Assembly (NCBI RefSeq): GCF_964340395.1
Contig: NC_135564.1
Span: 12,480,391 to 12,544,390 of the forward strand
Source of the DNA: Glandiceps talaboti
Taxonomy: Eukaryota; Hemichordata; Enteropneusta; Spengelidae
DNA: 64,000 nt
Direction of reading: 5' to 3'
Position numbers and translations under genes: made by a program. The notes under the pieces are model-generated. The model worked only from the letters and a program-made list of their open reading frames with translations, made no database searches and was not told the origin of the DNA. The stretch's first letter is position 1, and every line of letters starts with the position of its first letter. Below are positions 11,790 through 24,077 of this stretch, in pieces.

Positions 11790-12537
11790 ATACTCGCTGC
11801 ATCCCACATGCTCAACCAACACACGTACAGATGTACTTTCTTATTGTATGCTTACAAACTACATATTTATTTCCTTGTGTTTGACCAATAAGAGAGAACG
11901 TTTAGGAAAGTTTTATCTTGCACGGCAAACCTAATAGATTTCATGAAGTACTTAGAGTTCTGACAGAATGTACACGTACTACTGTTGTCTTCAAACCGAT
12001 GTTTTACAATCAAAGAAAAAAAATAATGCAAACACTGCTTGTTAGCGAAATCTAAATTTGCCTTGTTTGTAATTATATACAACTTTATTTAACTATAAAT
12101 CTGTTGAATGTACTAGCTAACAAAATCATTTATCCCTAGATTGTCCGAACCCAAGCCTGCAATGTGTGAATGACAGTATGTAACAGTTTATGGGTTTTTC
12201 ATTTCCTATCTACTGACTTTTGTCTTTCTGTGTGTGTCTTCAAAGATGAATGGAAAAAAGAATCACAGTGAACAGATAAAACATGAAGCTTTGTCTACCT
12301 CGTTGATCAAAATCATCAACAACATTACAGTACTTAGTATTATAAATATCATTATTTCGAGATTGAAGATTATGATGAGAGATTATGACTTCACACTAAA
12401 TCGATTTTTACAAAGTTAACTGACATTGACATTGTATATTTAAGCTTCGATAAATATCAAATGACCACGAATAAACTAAATCAATACATTTATCATATCA
12501 TTATAGTCGTTATAAGTGACCAATATTGTGTGTTTCA
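11790..12537. other. Region between cGLR and its decayed copy
   Basis: No gene was recognised. It should include upstream regulatory sequence of the intact cGLR, but no element is clear. The small ORFs on either strand lack family features. Confidence 0.4.
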
Positions 12538-13415
12538 TTATTTAATGATATCCAACACTTTGTCTGGACTTCTCTCAATTGTTCGAATCAGCGTGGCTAC
12601 GCGGGATTGAAGATTGTAGGCTGTTGACCCATCTAGGCTCGCAAACATATTCTGATTTGGAAAGAAGAAATCAGCTAGGTGCTTTTTTGCCCAAACAATC
12701 TTTCAATCGACGCAATGCACCAAGGAAACGCTCCCCCAGTTTACCTTGGGACCAATCTTCATGTTTTATACATTCTTGCAGTACGAGGGTCTTCAGATGA
12801 AACGATTTGATGGCGAACCAGTTACTTCCTTCACACTCTCGCAACCTTTTTAGCAGTCTGACCACCTGTTTTCTGCAACCATTAGAAGTTGCCTTGGTTT
12901 CCCAATTACCATAGTTGTCGATTTCACTTAGAAACCGTTTCTCGAGTGGCGCCATCGAAATACGCCAAAGATGATACACCGCGATTCTTGGGATACTGTT
13001 TGGCAGTGATCTGCCACAAACTCGAGTGTATCATTTCCAACTCCAATGTAGATATCAGATGTGAAACTGACCAACTACTGGGAAGCTGTAAACCAGGTGG
13101 GCCACCATTCATCGGGATTGTTGGAGCTATATCCAATGAAATCTCCTGGAGCATTCCCTTGTCGATGATCAAATTTACAGCGGGTTCAGCAGCTCGGAGT
13201 GATACTCGCTGCATCAATGAATCGCCTTTCCCTTTCCAGTAATTTATACCATCTTCAACCACTCCATAAAACCAGGAGAAGACTTTTCCTGGAACCAGAT
13301 AATCATCGGCATCCATAAACGTCAACCATCTACATCAAGACCTGCTTAATTCATCAACAGATGTGCAACCAAGTTTGCACATTATGTAACCAGGCGTCAG
13401 TTTGTAGTCCACTCC
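12538..13415 (-). pseudogene. Decayed cGLR paralog, second exon only
   Basis: Minus-strand sequence closely parallels exon 2 of the neighbouring cGLR from a splice acceptor (CACTTTAG at ~13416) to a TAA at 12538. It keeps SWFYG, the third catalytic acid in EISLDIAPTI, NGCRKQVVRLLK and [12 protein letters not shown]. It is broken in three places: an in-frame TGA at about 13338 (after LSRS), a ~17-base deletion near 12976 that shifts the frame after AKQYP, and a one-base insertion near 12685. No counterpart of exon 1, with the GS motif and first two catalytic acids, was found upstream. It is therefore a truncated, non-functional duplicate in the same orientation, ~3 kb upstream of the intact gene. 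Confidence 0.85.
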
Positions 13416-13439
13416 CTAAAGTGAGGAATAATGGAGATA

Positions 13440-15373
13440 TATAAATTACTGATACTGACGTGAAAACAATGATATTTTCCAATCCTAAAGTAATTTCGTT
13501 TCATTTCTATAAAGAAAAAAGACATTGTTAACGTGTATTGCATGAATTACGATTTGATTCATAGGCAAGTGTAAGCAATAGCTGGAATTATGAGAAAGTG
13601 TTACAAAACCTTTTGAAAGAATTGGTACATCACTTTATATTATTAGTAAGACGTTTTTGAACTAGAATGATCCTTGGTGATCCTTAACCTTACTCAAGAA
13701 TTCGTATACATTTGGGATGGGTTTTTTAGCAGAATTGCATCATTATTGTATAATATTAATGTACACATCATTCTAATAAATCAAAACGTATACACGACAG
13801 TCGTAAATTTAAACAGGGATAATTCAAATATGCTATATATTACTAATAATACTATTCATGTCAAATAAAATAAGTTGCGTGTACGACAATATATAATGGT
13901 CTGCTTGCTCAAGGTTCAAAGGTCCATCAGCGTGTTGGGACGAAGCCATTGTTAAGACTTTTTCAAAAACAACTATTGACGTTTAACTCGATAAATTTGT
14001 TCTTCCGAATACCCTCTACCCAGTACCTCCCACCTTCCCCTCAATTTATTCCACAACACGTATGCTTTTCATCAATATAGGTACACAGTTGTCAATATTT
14101 GCCTTCAACAATTGCTAGATGCTCTTGTTGTACATGGGTTATTAGAGTCACGGTATTAAAGCTAAGTATACTCGATTTATTAGCTACATAAAAACGTCAC
14201 AGTTCAAAGTTAAAATTTAACTAATAGTATCAAAACGAAAGAACTAAAAGGGCGGTAAATGTCACAAAGGGCCTATTATGTGGTTGTGTACTTGTTTGAA
14301 AAGTCTTCAAAGATCTACAGTTGCCGGTTGCATGCACTAAAGGTACAATCTAGGAACATAAAACGCTTATATGCTCGGTGTTTGGTATTCGTGACCATTT
14401 TATGGTACTATACATCATACAGTGAAGCCTTATTAAGTCCTTCCTCCCCATAAATACCGTTGTTTCTGTCTGCAGTCACCGGGTCTACTATAGCATGTCA
14501 CATTATAATAAGAGATAATAAACACTGGGTTATCAAAATAGCAAGGTTGAAAAATAACAAAATTCAGAATTTGTAATAATTTAGCATTTACTTCGTCCTC
14601 AGCTAGTTTGAAAAGTCACAAGTACGGTTGTCTATGTAGTGCTATAGTGTAAATTCTTCCATTTCTCAATTTAGGGGATATTTAAAAAAAAAAAAAAAAT
14701 TGCATGTTTAGGGGTACAAACAGACCCATTAAAAAGTAAAATCGTTTCTGTAGGATGAGAACTAGACAACTAAAAAAGACACCCCAAAAGTAAAAGAATT
14801 TAATTTTTCATCCTACATTGATTTGAAATATATATTGACCTCGCACCTTATATCTCATTCTCGCATTGTTGAAAAAGTTAAATGTTGATTTCATGTAAGG
14901 AAATTGCTAGTGTTATATTCCGGAGTGTGGTCAATATGAAATAGGAAATAACTCATGTCAGTACCTGTCGATCCACTGAACACGTACCTAGCCACATGAT
15001 AAAGTGGCATTGCACACAATGTGAGGCCCAAAAGCTACGCTACTAAATGTATTTATTGATTTTGGGTAGAACCCCTCATTGAAATCTTATTAATGTTACC
15101 ATGGATACTTTTTTCATGGGGAGACAATGTAGATAGTTTTTTATACAACTTGTATGATTTGTTGCAATTTGAACTGTAGGCCTTACAATACGTAAGCACT
15201 CAATAGAGTTAGTGTGACTAGTGACATACTATAGTTGGCGAGACAGCTGAAAAATAATCTATTTTTGGTTGAATACATCTACTGAAAAACAAACTATAAA
15301 TTCAGTAATTTTAAATTGGTAGGACGTTACTATACTGATACAGGGATGTGTAATGGCCGGGGGTTCCATTGCT
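13440..15373. other. Intergenic, no gene seen
   Basis: I searched for an upstream exon 1 of the cGLR copy and found none. It contains an A16-type tract near 14682-14699 and a short inverted repeat (gtaggatga at ~14751 and tcatcctac at ~14806). Confidence 0.45.
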
Positions 15374-15837
15374 GTCCACTACCAGTCGCACGGTCATGGC
15401 CCAGTGAAGAAGTAGTATCTATTTTCACTGTCGATTCTCTACAACTGGTCATACGGTCGTAGCCCCATTTTTGAATACGAGATACTTTTTTCTCCACGAT
15501 CAGTCGTACGGTTTCTAATAATCATCATTGTTGTTTTTCTTGTAATGACAAACATGACATCAGTGGTTTGAGAAATCGCACACACACAAACAATCAAATG
15601 ATTGATCTAGTGCTTTGACCCCATCACCTCTCGCTCTGGTGACACTGCTGACCTATCGAGCGTACGCTTCCAAAACGACATAGAATCAATCTGTATAGCA
15701 AATCTGGTTACCATAGTAACAAAGCAAAAACCCAAACAAAGTACTTCATTTAATGGCGATATGGAATTATGGTCGGTATGTAAATTTCATGTGAATACCA
15801 TACAAGTCATTGTTTTGAAATAATGCAATTTAAGTTT
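15374..15837 (+). repeat. Direct duplication, copy 1 (~464 bp)
   Basis: Highly similar to 16121-16622 in the same orientation. Shared blocks include gtttctaataatcatcattg, caatcaaatgattga and caaatctggttaccatagta. Within the unit a shorter motif, cca(c/g)gatc(a/g)gtcgtacggt, recurs in degenerate form three times. It has no coding potential. Confidence 0.85.
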
Positions 15838-16120
15838 CCAAATGTCATGTCAGTTTCATTTCGAGCAGTCGAAATCAAAGCAACTAAAGCGAAGATTAAA
15901 AGAAAATGTTTTTGCTTGTTTGGGTGGGGGTGTACTCAACTTGGATGACTTGTGTAGAAGCTGACATTTATGACCTGGGGTATCTCAAGGTAGAAAGTCT
16001 TGGATGTATTCAGACGTTACGGTTAATCATGAAATAGTTCGCAAACTCATGTAAGCAGCCTTTTTATGGCCTCGATGTAGTTTAGAAGTTCCGACTCAAG
16101 TATTTTTTTAACTGTCTATT

Positions 16121-16622
16121 GTCCACGACCAGTCACACTGTCATGGCCCAGTAGTGAAGAAGTATTTTTTCACTGTCTATTGTCCGCAACTGGTCATACG
16201 GTTGAAACCCCATTTTTAAATACGAGAAGTAGCTTTTTCACTTTTTTTCTCCACGATCGGTCGTACGGTTTCTAATAATTATCATTGTTGTTTTTCTTGT
16301 AATGACAAACATAGTTTTAGCACCATTGGGACATCAATGGTTTGAGAAAACGCGCACAAACAATCAAATGATTGACCTAGGGCTACTTTGACCCCATCAA
16401 TCGCCCTCTAGCTCTGGTGACACTGCTGACTTATCGAGCGATATGCTTCCAAAACGACATACAATCAATCTGTATAGCAAATCTGGTTACCATAGTAACA
16501 AAGCAAAAACCCAAACAAAGTACAATGTACTTCATTTAATGGCGATATGGAATTATGGTCAGTATGTAAATTTCATGTGAATACCATACAAGTCATTGTT
16601 TTGGAATAATGCAATTTAAGTT
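16121..16622 (+). repeat. Direct duplication, copy 2 (~502 bp)
   Basis: Second copy of the unit at 15374-15837, displaced by ~747 bases. It is longer because of small insertions, for example a stretch containing agttttagcaccattggg after gacaaacat. The intervening 15838-16120 is not duplicated. Confidence 0.85.
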
Positions 16623-18760
16623 GATACATTTCAACAAGTCTAAATTTTATAAGACAGTTCCACTTTAAGTCATGGTAGTAAAGCTTATTTTCTTCGCAAG
16701 GACTTCTGAAACTCATACGAAATTACCTTCCGTTCACCCTAAATCTTCAATTCAAGAGTACGTACAGCGATCGAAAAACATTTTATTATAACACTTCACT
16801 TCACTTCCAAACACGGGTTTGTTTCGTGTTCGAATGTGGACAAGAGCGCCCGTTTCAGTCTGCGCCGAAAGTTGCTTCGTTGACGTAATTCGAATTTGAC
16901 ACCTCCTACCTTAAGTCACTGTGAACTTGTTTGTTTTTTTAAATAAATAAACCACACATCCAGGATTCGATCACTATAATTTACTATTAGCATGCAAATT
17001 GAAGGCGTACTGACCCCCCCCCCCCCCGTATTAGATTTGAAAGTTGAAGTTGAAAAACACTGACTGACACGTTGTGCATATACAAATGTACCATTATGAT
17101 ACCACACACGACCACAGTTGAACTAATTTGAACAAAAATAATGGATTTATACCTCGGTCAACACATCAAGACAGAGACTATCTACGTCGCTTTGTTCTGC
17201 GATGTACCAAATATAGGTCAGAACATTGAAATCACAATTACGTTTCATAAGGTATGCTTACACAGTTATAAACATTCCCAATATGTTTCTTCATTCAGCC
17301 CGAACATACTCGTGACCTAGGTTTTTACTTATTATCACCAGTATTATTTTTATTCATAAATTATCCGACGAGTATAGCCTGATATAACATGCTGATGAAG
17401 GAGAAAACAAATGAAATGATCATGAAATATATAATATTGAGATATTTTGTTTCTACTCGACTGCGATTCGTAGAGACAGGACCCTTTTATTTTCCTTGAA
17501 GTTACTGTTCCAGACAGGTCCTACAAAAATACATTTTCGAACATACACCCGACCGACTCTAACCTCTGTAACTCGGGGTCATCTTTCCTTCACACAATTG
17601 TACACAGTGTAGATCTACTGCTAACGAGTATTTATTTTCATTACTTTGTGCAAAGTTAAAATTGTTATTGAAAATTAAGTAAGGAAGAGTAAACGTATGT
17701 TGGAAAACTTTCTATGTGGTTTATATAAAAAGGCAATGAAAACATTTGACAACTATTATAGTTTCGATTGTGTAAAGAGGTTCTGAATATTATGAAATAT
17801 TTCATATATTCCAGTAAGAGTGATTTGAAATTCAAAAGACCATTATTAACATTTTCCATCAGAGCCTGGGACTTTACCAAAGTTTCATTACCAGAAGTGT
17901 CATCTTGCTAGCTGATAAAGTTTGTAATATGTTCGGCAATGACTCAGTGGAACCGATTTTAGAGGCAAAACAACTTCAATACAAAGCCATGTTTTTGTAT
18001 TTATAATAATTTGTATATACGGGTTGTCAATAAATTGATTTTTGACTGGTTAACAATGCTAACGGTAGCCCTTATAGAGACAGAGAATTGCCATCAAAGC
18101 AAACATGGACAACGATAACGAATATGAACACTTCTCTCACTGACTTTTTGTTGACTTTTCTGATAAACAACACTGCAGTATGAAAAGCTGTCATTATTTC
18201 TGTGTGCAGTAAACCATCGGTCTAGGACTTTTGTACAAAATTGTCCGATTGTCACATGCCGTGTAAATTATCAACTATAAGAGTACGATTGTCACTGATT
18301 TCACAGATCTTCAACAGGTTTATAACATACGACTATATTTGGCAAATTATTTTTTTTTAAAATAGGTCTACTATCATTTAAGACTAATTGAATTATAAGG
18401 TAATTACCAAAATTTTGATCTAGGTTGATATACGTAAAGTGAGTGTCCTACAGTCAACTTAGATTTCATGAATGGACCCTGATGACATTGATAGTACAGT
18501 GTATAATCGACCCAATTATGTCTCTGTGACCCCTAGCAACCTATGGTTGTGAATCAGCTCAAGGAGAGGTTGAATTGAAGCTGACATACATTACAATAGC
18601 TGTATTGTGTTTGTTTTGTGTGGTGTTATGTGTGAGAACAATTGAACGAACAATAAACAAACGTTAACTGGCACTATATACATGCACCATAAACCCTACG
18701 TAAGGTCTATGCATACACTTAAACTACATTCCACAATCTATTACTTGACAGCGTAGAAGC
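16623..18760. other. Intergenic, upstream of the PAQR gene
   Basis: No coding exon was recognised. There is a poly-C run near 17014-17028. The stretch around 17270-17320 resembles sequence near 27221-27265 (both contain attcccaatatgtt and a cgtgacct or tgtgacct motif), a dispersed repeat. The PAQR promoter must lie near 18600-18760, but no clear element was read. Confidence 0.45.
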
Positions 18761-19834
18761 ATGTGGACTCTAAATCTCTTCAACGTCGATCAAATGCCCC
18801 TCGACTTTCATGATCCGTTTATATTTTCCAGCTACCGTTCACCTGGATTATCATTCACGTGTTGTTTGAAGAGTTTATTTCTGAAGACCAACGAGACCTT
18901 GAACTTCTGGACTCACTTTCTACCACTGCTCTACTTTGTTTGGAAGTTGGTTGCTGTTTTCTATGACATTGACGTGCTTAACGACTGCTATACTTGGCCT
19001 TTGATTCTCTATTTGATTGCAGTGTGTATATGTCTCCTGGGTAGTAGCATAGCTCATGCCTTCAACTGCCTGTCTGCACACGCCCGTCATGTGTGCTTCT
19101 TCATCGACTATGCAGCAATCTATATGTACGCATTTGGTGGGAGTGTGGCCTATCGTTACTACACGTTTCCGGAATCGATGATCGGTGGAATGTTTCACAG
19201 ATTGTACTTGTACATAGCTGTCTTCAACACCATTCTAGGTACTTCAATATCGTGCTTCTCACGGATAGGTGACAAGGAAAAGGTAAAGGGAGGAATGAGG
19301 CTGATTTCGTGTGTGACGTACTACTCTACGAGCACTATACCCTTAATAATAAGACTGGTTGATAATTACTCACAAGTCGACTCGATGGAATCGTTAACAC
19401 CTTACGTAAGACAATTGATGTTATTTAGTCTGTCCGCTGTACTGTATGCCACCCATGCACCTGAGTGCATGGCACCAGGTATGTTTGACGTTGTTGGACA
19501 CAGCCACCAGTATTTCCATATCAGCATAGCCTGTGCTTTTTATGAGCAACTCAATGCAATCAGGGGGGATTTCGTGAACCGCAGAGAGTATCTCGAGACA
19601 CTTGATGACCCACCTACGTTGTTCTTCCCTGTTGGTTTATTTGTAATGGTGTTTCTCGCCTGTTCAGTGATTATCTATGCATTCAGTGTACTAATTACAC
19701 GTAAAGACACCTGTAGAAAGTATGCCGGTAGACTGTTATTTACAGATTACAAAGTCACAGATAGTAAAAATGCAGACACCAACGATCTAAATACAAATGA
19801 CTCTATATGTGCCTCAGAAAATAAAACTGAGTAG
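18761..19834 (+). CDS. PAQR-family seven-helix receptor, membrane progestin receptor (mPR) class, intronless
   Basis: A single 357-codon ORF. The N-terminal SSYRSPGLSFTCCLKSLFLKTNETLNFWTHFLP (~23-55) is the conserved pre-TM1 region of the family. Zinc-site and core residues are present: S95 and H99 in SSIAHAFNCLS, D116 in FFIDYAAIYMYAFGG, and H249 and H253 in GHSHQYFHI. Seven or eight hydrophobic segments follow in the expected order, and the C-terminal tail is short and polar. Adiponectin-receptor relatives have ceramidase activity; mPRs bind progestogens at the plasma membrane. A single coding exon is also usual for some vertebrate mPRs. Which mPR subtype it matches cannot be decided by eye. 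All core residues are intact, so it is probably functional. Confidence 0.9.
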   Translation: MWTLNLFNVDQMPLDFHDPFIFSSYRSPGLSFTCCLKSLFLKTNETLNFWTHFLPLLYFVWKLVAVFYDIDVLNDCYTWPLILYLIAVCICLLGSSIAHAFNCLSAHARHVCFFIDYAAIYMYAFGGSVAYRYYTFPESMIGGMFHRLYLYIAVFNTILGTSISCFSRIGDKEKVKGGMRLISCVTYYSTSTIPLIIRLVDNYSQVDSMESLTPYVRQLMLFSLSAVLYATHAPECMAPGMFDVVGHSHQYFHISIACAFYEQLNAIRGDFVNRREYLETLDDPPTLFFPVGLFVMVFLACSVIIYAFSVLITRKDTCRKYAGRLLFTDYKVTDSKNADTNDLNTNDSICASENKTE

Positions 19835-21089
19835 CTGTTCGAATGATATATTTCCTGAAATGCATTGAATATGTACACTCTTTGTCATAAAAGCTTAGCA
19901 TTTGGGTGTTTGAGACACACACGATCCTTGTTTGAGACACACTGAATCCTTATCATAAGAGCTCAGCATTTGCCATTTGCCGTTTTGTGCAACAATTTAG
20001 TGTACATAAAATTACAGACCTGAAACAAGTCCCGACTTGACTCAACTATACAACTGTATATGAATAAGTATCAAACTCGTTAAGAATGTACTTGTTTTAG
20101 ACGAAGACACTTCGTTCTATATTTCATATATCGTAATTTAATGTAACTCATTGGAATGTTTAAGTTAAGAGTTGATTTTAATATTTATTTGTTCCTATTG
20201 TATTTATTCCACTATTGATAATTTTATCAGGATTTTAACAGGACACAATGAATAGAGGCTGACTCGGGTATTACGTTGCAGAATTTCTTTGTATTAAAAG
20301 TGGGTTTTGTTTGAGATGTATTCAGTGGTGTATTGCTGTACGTATATTACGATGTACATGCAAATACGTCATGAGTTGTGTGTGTGTGTTTTTTAAACAC
20401 AGGGGTTAGCGAGCGAATTAATTTTTGTGGTGAAATAAAACTTATTTTGTGTCATGTTGATCAATTGTCTCATTGATTTTTGTGGTGATATAAAACATTT
20501 TTTCTTCCTTCCCTGGCTAGTTTTCTCTCTGTAATTCACTCTTTATTGACTAAATAAAGACATCTTATCCATTCTTCTCCTCTTATCTAAATTAAAACAC
20601 CCATAATCTTATAATTGCCAAGAGACCGGTTACATTAACACTTTGCTTTATCTCTTATCCTTTGAGAGATTATCACACTCATTTATGCATTAACTACTAT
20701 AAAAGTATTATATATATAGTCAAAGACCCTCCACTGGTCTATAATATAGTATAATATTCACTCGATCAATCAATTGCAGGTTCGTTGCACCCTGTGGGTT
20801 GAACTATGATATTTCAGTGTCTGTGATTGCAATCACAAGATTGTGTGATTTAGCCTCTAAGGCAAAGTGAAGAAACGAAAAGTTGGTATTTATGCTGAAA
20901 GTACTAGTACATCATTTTCTGAAGCAATATTGACTTTGCTTGATTTTTGCTTGAAGTGACTTTGCTGTGTCGGCTAACCTTTCTAACACGTTATTAAATC
21001 AATTTAAACACTGCTTAATTAAAATATTGTGTAAAATTGTAAAAGTCACGATTATTAGGTCTGGTCGACATACATCAGTCATGTGCATC
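19835..21089. other. 3' flank of PAQR, no other gene seen
   Basis: AT-rich; presumed 3' UTR then intergenic sequence. No other gene was recognised. Confidence 0.4.
20434..20556 (+). promoter_or_regulatory. Candidate poly(A) signals downstream of PAQR
   Basis: AATAAA occurs at 20434-20439 and again near 20551, giving a possible 3' UTR of ~600-700 bases. A 19-base motif, tttttgtggtgaaataaaa, is repeated with one change near 20476. Confidence 0.35.
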
Positions 21090-21147
21090 TGTCTGTGTGT
21101 TTGTCTGTCTGTCTGTATGTATGTTTGTCTATCTATCGATGTATTCC

Positions 21148-21184
<37 letters not shown>

Positions 21185-21386
21185 GCCTGCATGTCTTTCT
21201 GTCTGTTGGTCTGTCCATCGGTGAATCAATGTATGTCTGTCTAGTTGTCTGTCTGCATGTCTGCCTGTCTAGATGTGCCTGTCTGTCTGTCTGTCTGTCT
21301 GTCTACCTACCTGCCTGCCTGCCTGTCTGTCTGTCTGTCTGTCTGTCCGTCCGTCCGTCCATCCGTCCGTCTGTCTGTCTGTCTGT
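21090..21386. repeat. (GTCT)n tetranucleotide array, ~300 bp, imperfect
   Basis: Tandem GTCT with GCCT, GTCC and ATGT variants. The Cys/Leu/Ser/Val ORFs and their Asp/Arg/Gln/Thr complements are artefacts. Confidence 0.97.
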
Positions 21387-21769
21387 AACAGACCGTCATC
21401 CTATGAATTCCATGATGAGCCTTGCATTGGTCAAGTAATACTTCTGTTGCTAATATGTTCTTTCTTTTGTCCATAACCATCGAAAATTTCACAAAAACAA
21501 TATTTGTTGAAATAAACTTACTTATATGTTAATAAGGCTTTTCATTACCCATTATTTATCTCATTGAGTTCTCATACATGTCAATATAAAATGATTTGAC
21601 CCTCGTGTGACCTTGAACTTACCATTATATTTTACAAAGAGCCCTGGTGATCATATTGTTTTTCAAAATTATTTTTTATTTTTGATATCTTATTGGCAAA
21701 CCACATGCAAATAGCTTTGGTTTAATCCAAAATATATATCGGTTATCGTTGTCTAGTTCAGATAGATAG

Positions 21770-21962
21770 ATGCATGCATGCAATTACGATTGTTAAAAGC
21801 TTTATGAACAAAAGCTGCTAGTATATATTGTGAACATTTTTCTTCCATTTGGTAAACTGTAAACCTTTGAAGAGTGAGCGCTAGCCTATGGTCTATATTA
21901 AGGACAAAACAATATAAAATGACACTGTGAAACCATGACTACAATGACGTCCCATTTCAAAT
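21770..21962 (+). repeat. Long inverted repeat, left arm (193 bp)
   Basis: Begins atgcatgcatgcaattacg and ends cgtcccatttcaaat. The reverse complement is found at 24078-24271 with very few differences. The two arms enclose the TNFR-like gene. Confidence 0.93.
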
Positions 21963-22300
21963 ATTATATAGTGTATATAGTGTCCGACAATGGAGTTTGA
22001 CTTGAATGCCAAATATACTATCAGATACTACATGCATAGATGTTGACTAAAGAAAAGTTCAACGATCGACCATCCTATTTAAATTTGCATACACATACGA
22101 TTTCCTGGTAATGTTTGTACCATCGGAGTCATCGTCTTCACTTTCACTTTGCGTAGACCACTGTTACATATCATGCTGTTGTAAACGTCTGCCTTCATTC
22201 CAATTTGTGAGATGTTATAACATACCAAGTGAAGTCAGCATTCAATATATAATACAGGAATGTCATGGAGTTAACATAATCCGGTTAGTAATCGTGTAAT

Positions 22301-23313
22301 CTATTTAATATGCGAGGAAAAGTTTGGTTTCTTTTTCCACATTCTATTTGTTAAAATTCTCTTTAATAGAGACCAGGTTCTCATCGGAATTACGGAATCT
22401 GACAAATTTGAAACTTCTTCGCTGGCGGTCTCGTACGGAGCTATGAAAAATAAAGAAATATATATGTGTAAGGTTATTCGTTGTGTTGGTGAACGTATCG
22501 GTTGAGTAGTTGGCATCGGTGCTCGAATATGTTGGTCGTGGCGGTATGTACTCTCAAAGTATTGTCTGTATTTGACCTGCAGTGATTTCAAGTAAATCAA
22601 TCAAACATACCTCAGAACATAACTACCTTCTAGTACATTATGAGATTAAAATAACATATATGTTATTTACTAGTGTTCGTTACTCCTGTCATTAACGGTG
22701 GATGTAACTATGGGATAGCTCTAGATATGATATAAAAAGTTAGCCTATTCTTGGCAAAAGCTTGTAAGAGAATATCTCAATTTATTTGTTTCGAAAGTAT
22801 ATGGTGTTTGACCTTGATTTAAAATTTGAAAAATAAATTTAAAAAATACTCACGACAGCTTCTATCGCAGTCGTTCGTCGGAATCCCTTCCCTAAGCATT
22901 TTATAACATTCGTCACATGTTTCGCAATGTCCAGATGGGGTACGATACTCGTCAGGATCACACCTCCTTCGTATTCGTAGTACACAGACGTCTTCACAGC
23001 CGTGAGTGTTTTTCCCTGCACGAAGACACTTGTGCCATATTTGACAAGTTTGGCAATGGCCAGTTAATGTACGATACTCGTCGGGATAACAACGCCTTCG
23101 TATGCGTCCTAGACATGCATCTTCACAGCTGCCAGTTTCGTTGCATACTTTACATGGCTGACAAAGACCTGTAGATGGTGAGTGGTATTCACCATCTGCG
23201 CAATCTGTGCCGGCCGTCGTTTTTGCCGAAATCAATACACATGCTGCCATGATGATGATGACAAGGAAGTATATGGCGATGAATATCGAACAATTTGTTG
23301 TAGTACTTGTCAT
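22301..23313 (-). CDS. Secreted TNFR-like cysteine-rich protein, two-exon model
   Basis: Exon 1 is 22854-23313, with the ATG at 23313 (the in-frame upstream GTG is not used). It encodes a long hydrophobic signal (residues ~9-30) and three cysteine-rich modules at ~38-67, 75-110 and 118-153. Each begins C-x2-(G/E)-Y-x5-G-(H/L)-C-x2-C, as in TNF-receptor A-type modules; modules 2 and 3 share RIRRRC and DEYRT and are recent duplicates. Exon 1 ends in phase 1 at donor GTGAGT. The best continuation is 22301-22440 (acceptor TTTTTCATAG, phase 1, stop TAG), giving a ~45-residue tail without a membrane span, hence a secreted decoy-like product of ~199 residues. Exon 2 is less certain, and an unseen exon with a transmembrane helix is possible. 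The locus lies between inverted repeats. Confidence 0.68.
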
Positions 23314-23489
23314 ATTTGTCACATATTATTAATATCGTTTTGATGCGACAAAAATGAAGTGCAAGAGATTGGGAATTGAGATGGACGCTATATTGCGCAA
23401 TTGCGCATTGATTTTGAATGGTAAACGTCATTCCGTCATATATATTTTTGTCTGGGAAATCCCGTGTAAAACGCATTCAAATGGTAGAA

Positions 23490-23590
23490 GGCCAGTCCTG
23501 CTACCCCCGGCCAGCTGCCCTCCGGCCTTTTGCCCCTTGTCCGTTGCCCCCTAGCCCTGGTCATTTTGCACCCCCACCCCCGGCATTGTT
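23490..23590. repeat. C-rich low-complexity block
   Basis: A ~100-base island with recurring gcccc/ggcc pyrimidine-rich units, upstream of the TNFR-like start. Its composition is unlike the AT-rich surroundings. Confidence 0.7.
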
Positions 23591-24077
23591 TCAAGTGGCG
23601 ATATATACCATCAGAATACCGTAAAAACTTGTTGCACACGTCTGTGTATAAATTTATTACACCATTACTAATGTGTCTTATAGCTGTTACTTGCATATTA
23701 CATAACTAATCTGCCTAATTAATCATATTTACCAATTAGGAGATATTACTTGTTTTATTTCAAATGCTAAGGCATCAGTCCATCGCACAACAAACATTAC
23801 ATTACAAAAAAATACATAATGCTTACAATAATCAAAGGAAAAAGGAGAAACCTAATACATTTATATTTGCTGAGCAAAACAAACATGAGTTATAGTTCCA
23901 ATACATGTTTTTATATAACGTAAAGATGCAGTAGATGTATTGTATGGTACACTATATAACAGTGGCAATCGACTTCAGCGTCCATTCTCTAACCAGAATT
24001 TTACCTTTCATGTGTTTAAGTCGTAAAAGTTTGGAATTTGATCTTGCTAAGCGCCATTGCTTACGTCATAATATAGC

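Noticed and set aside
18920-19198. Minus-strand ORF within the PAQR gene
   Set aside because: Antisense shadow of a strongly conserved plus-strand coding region.
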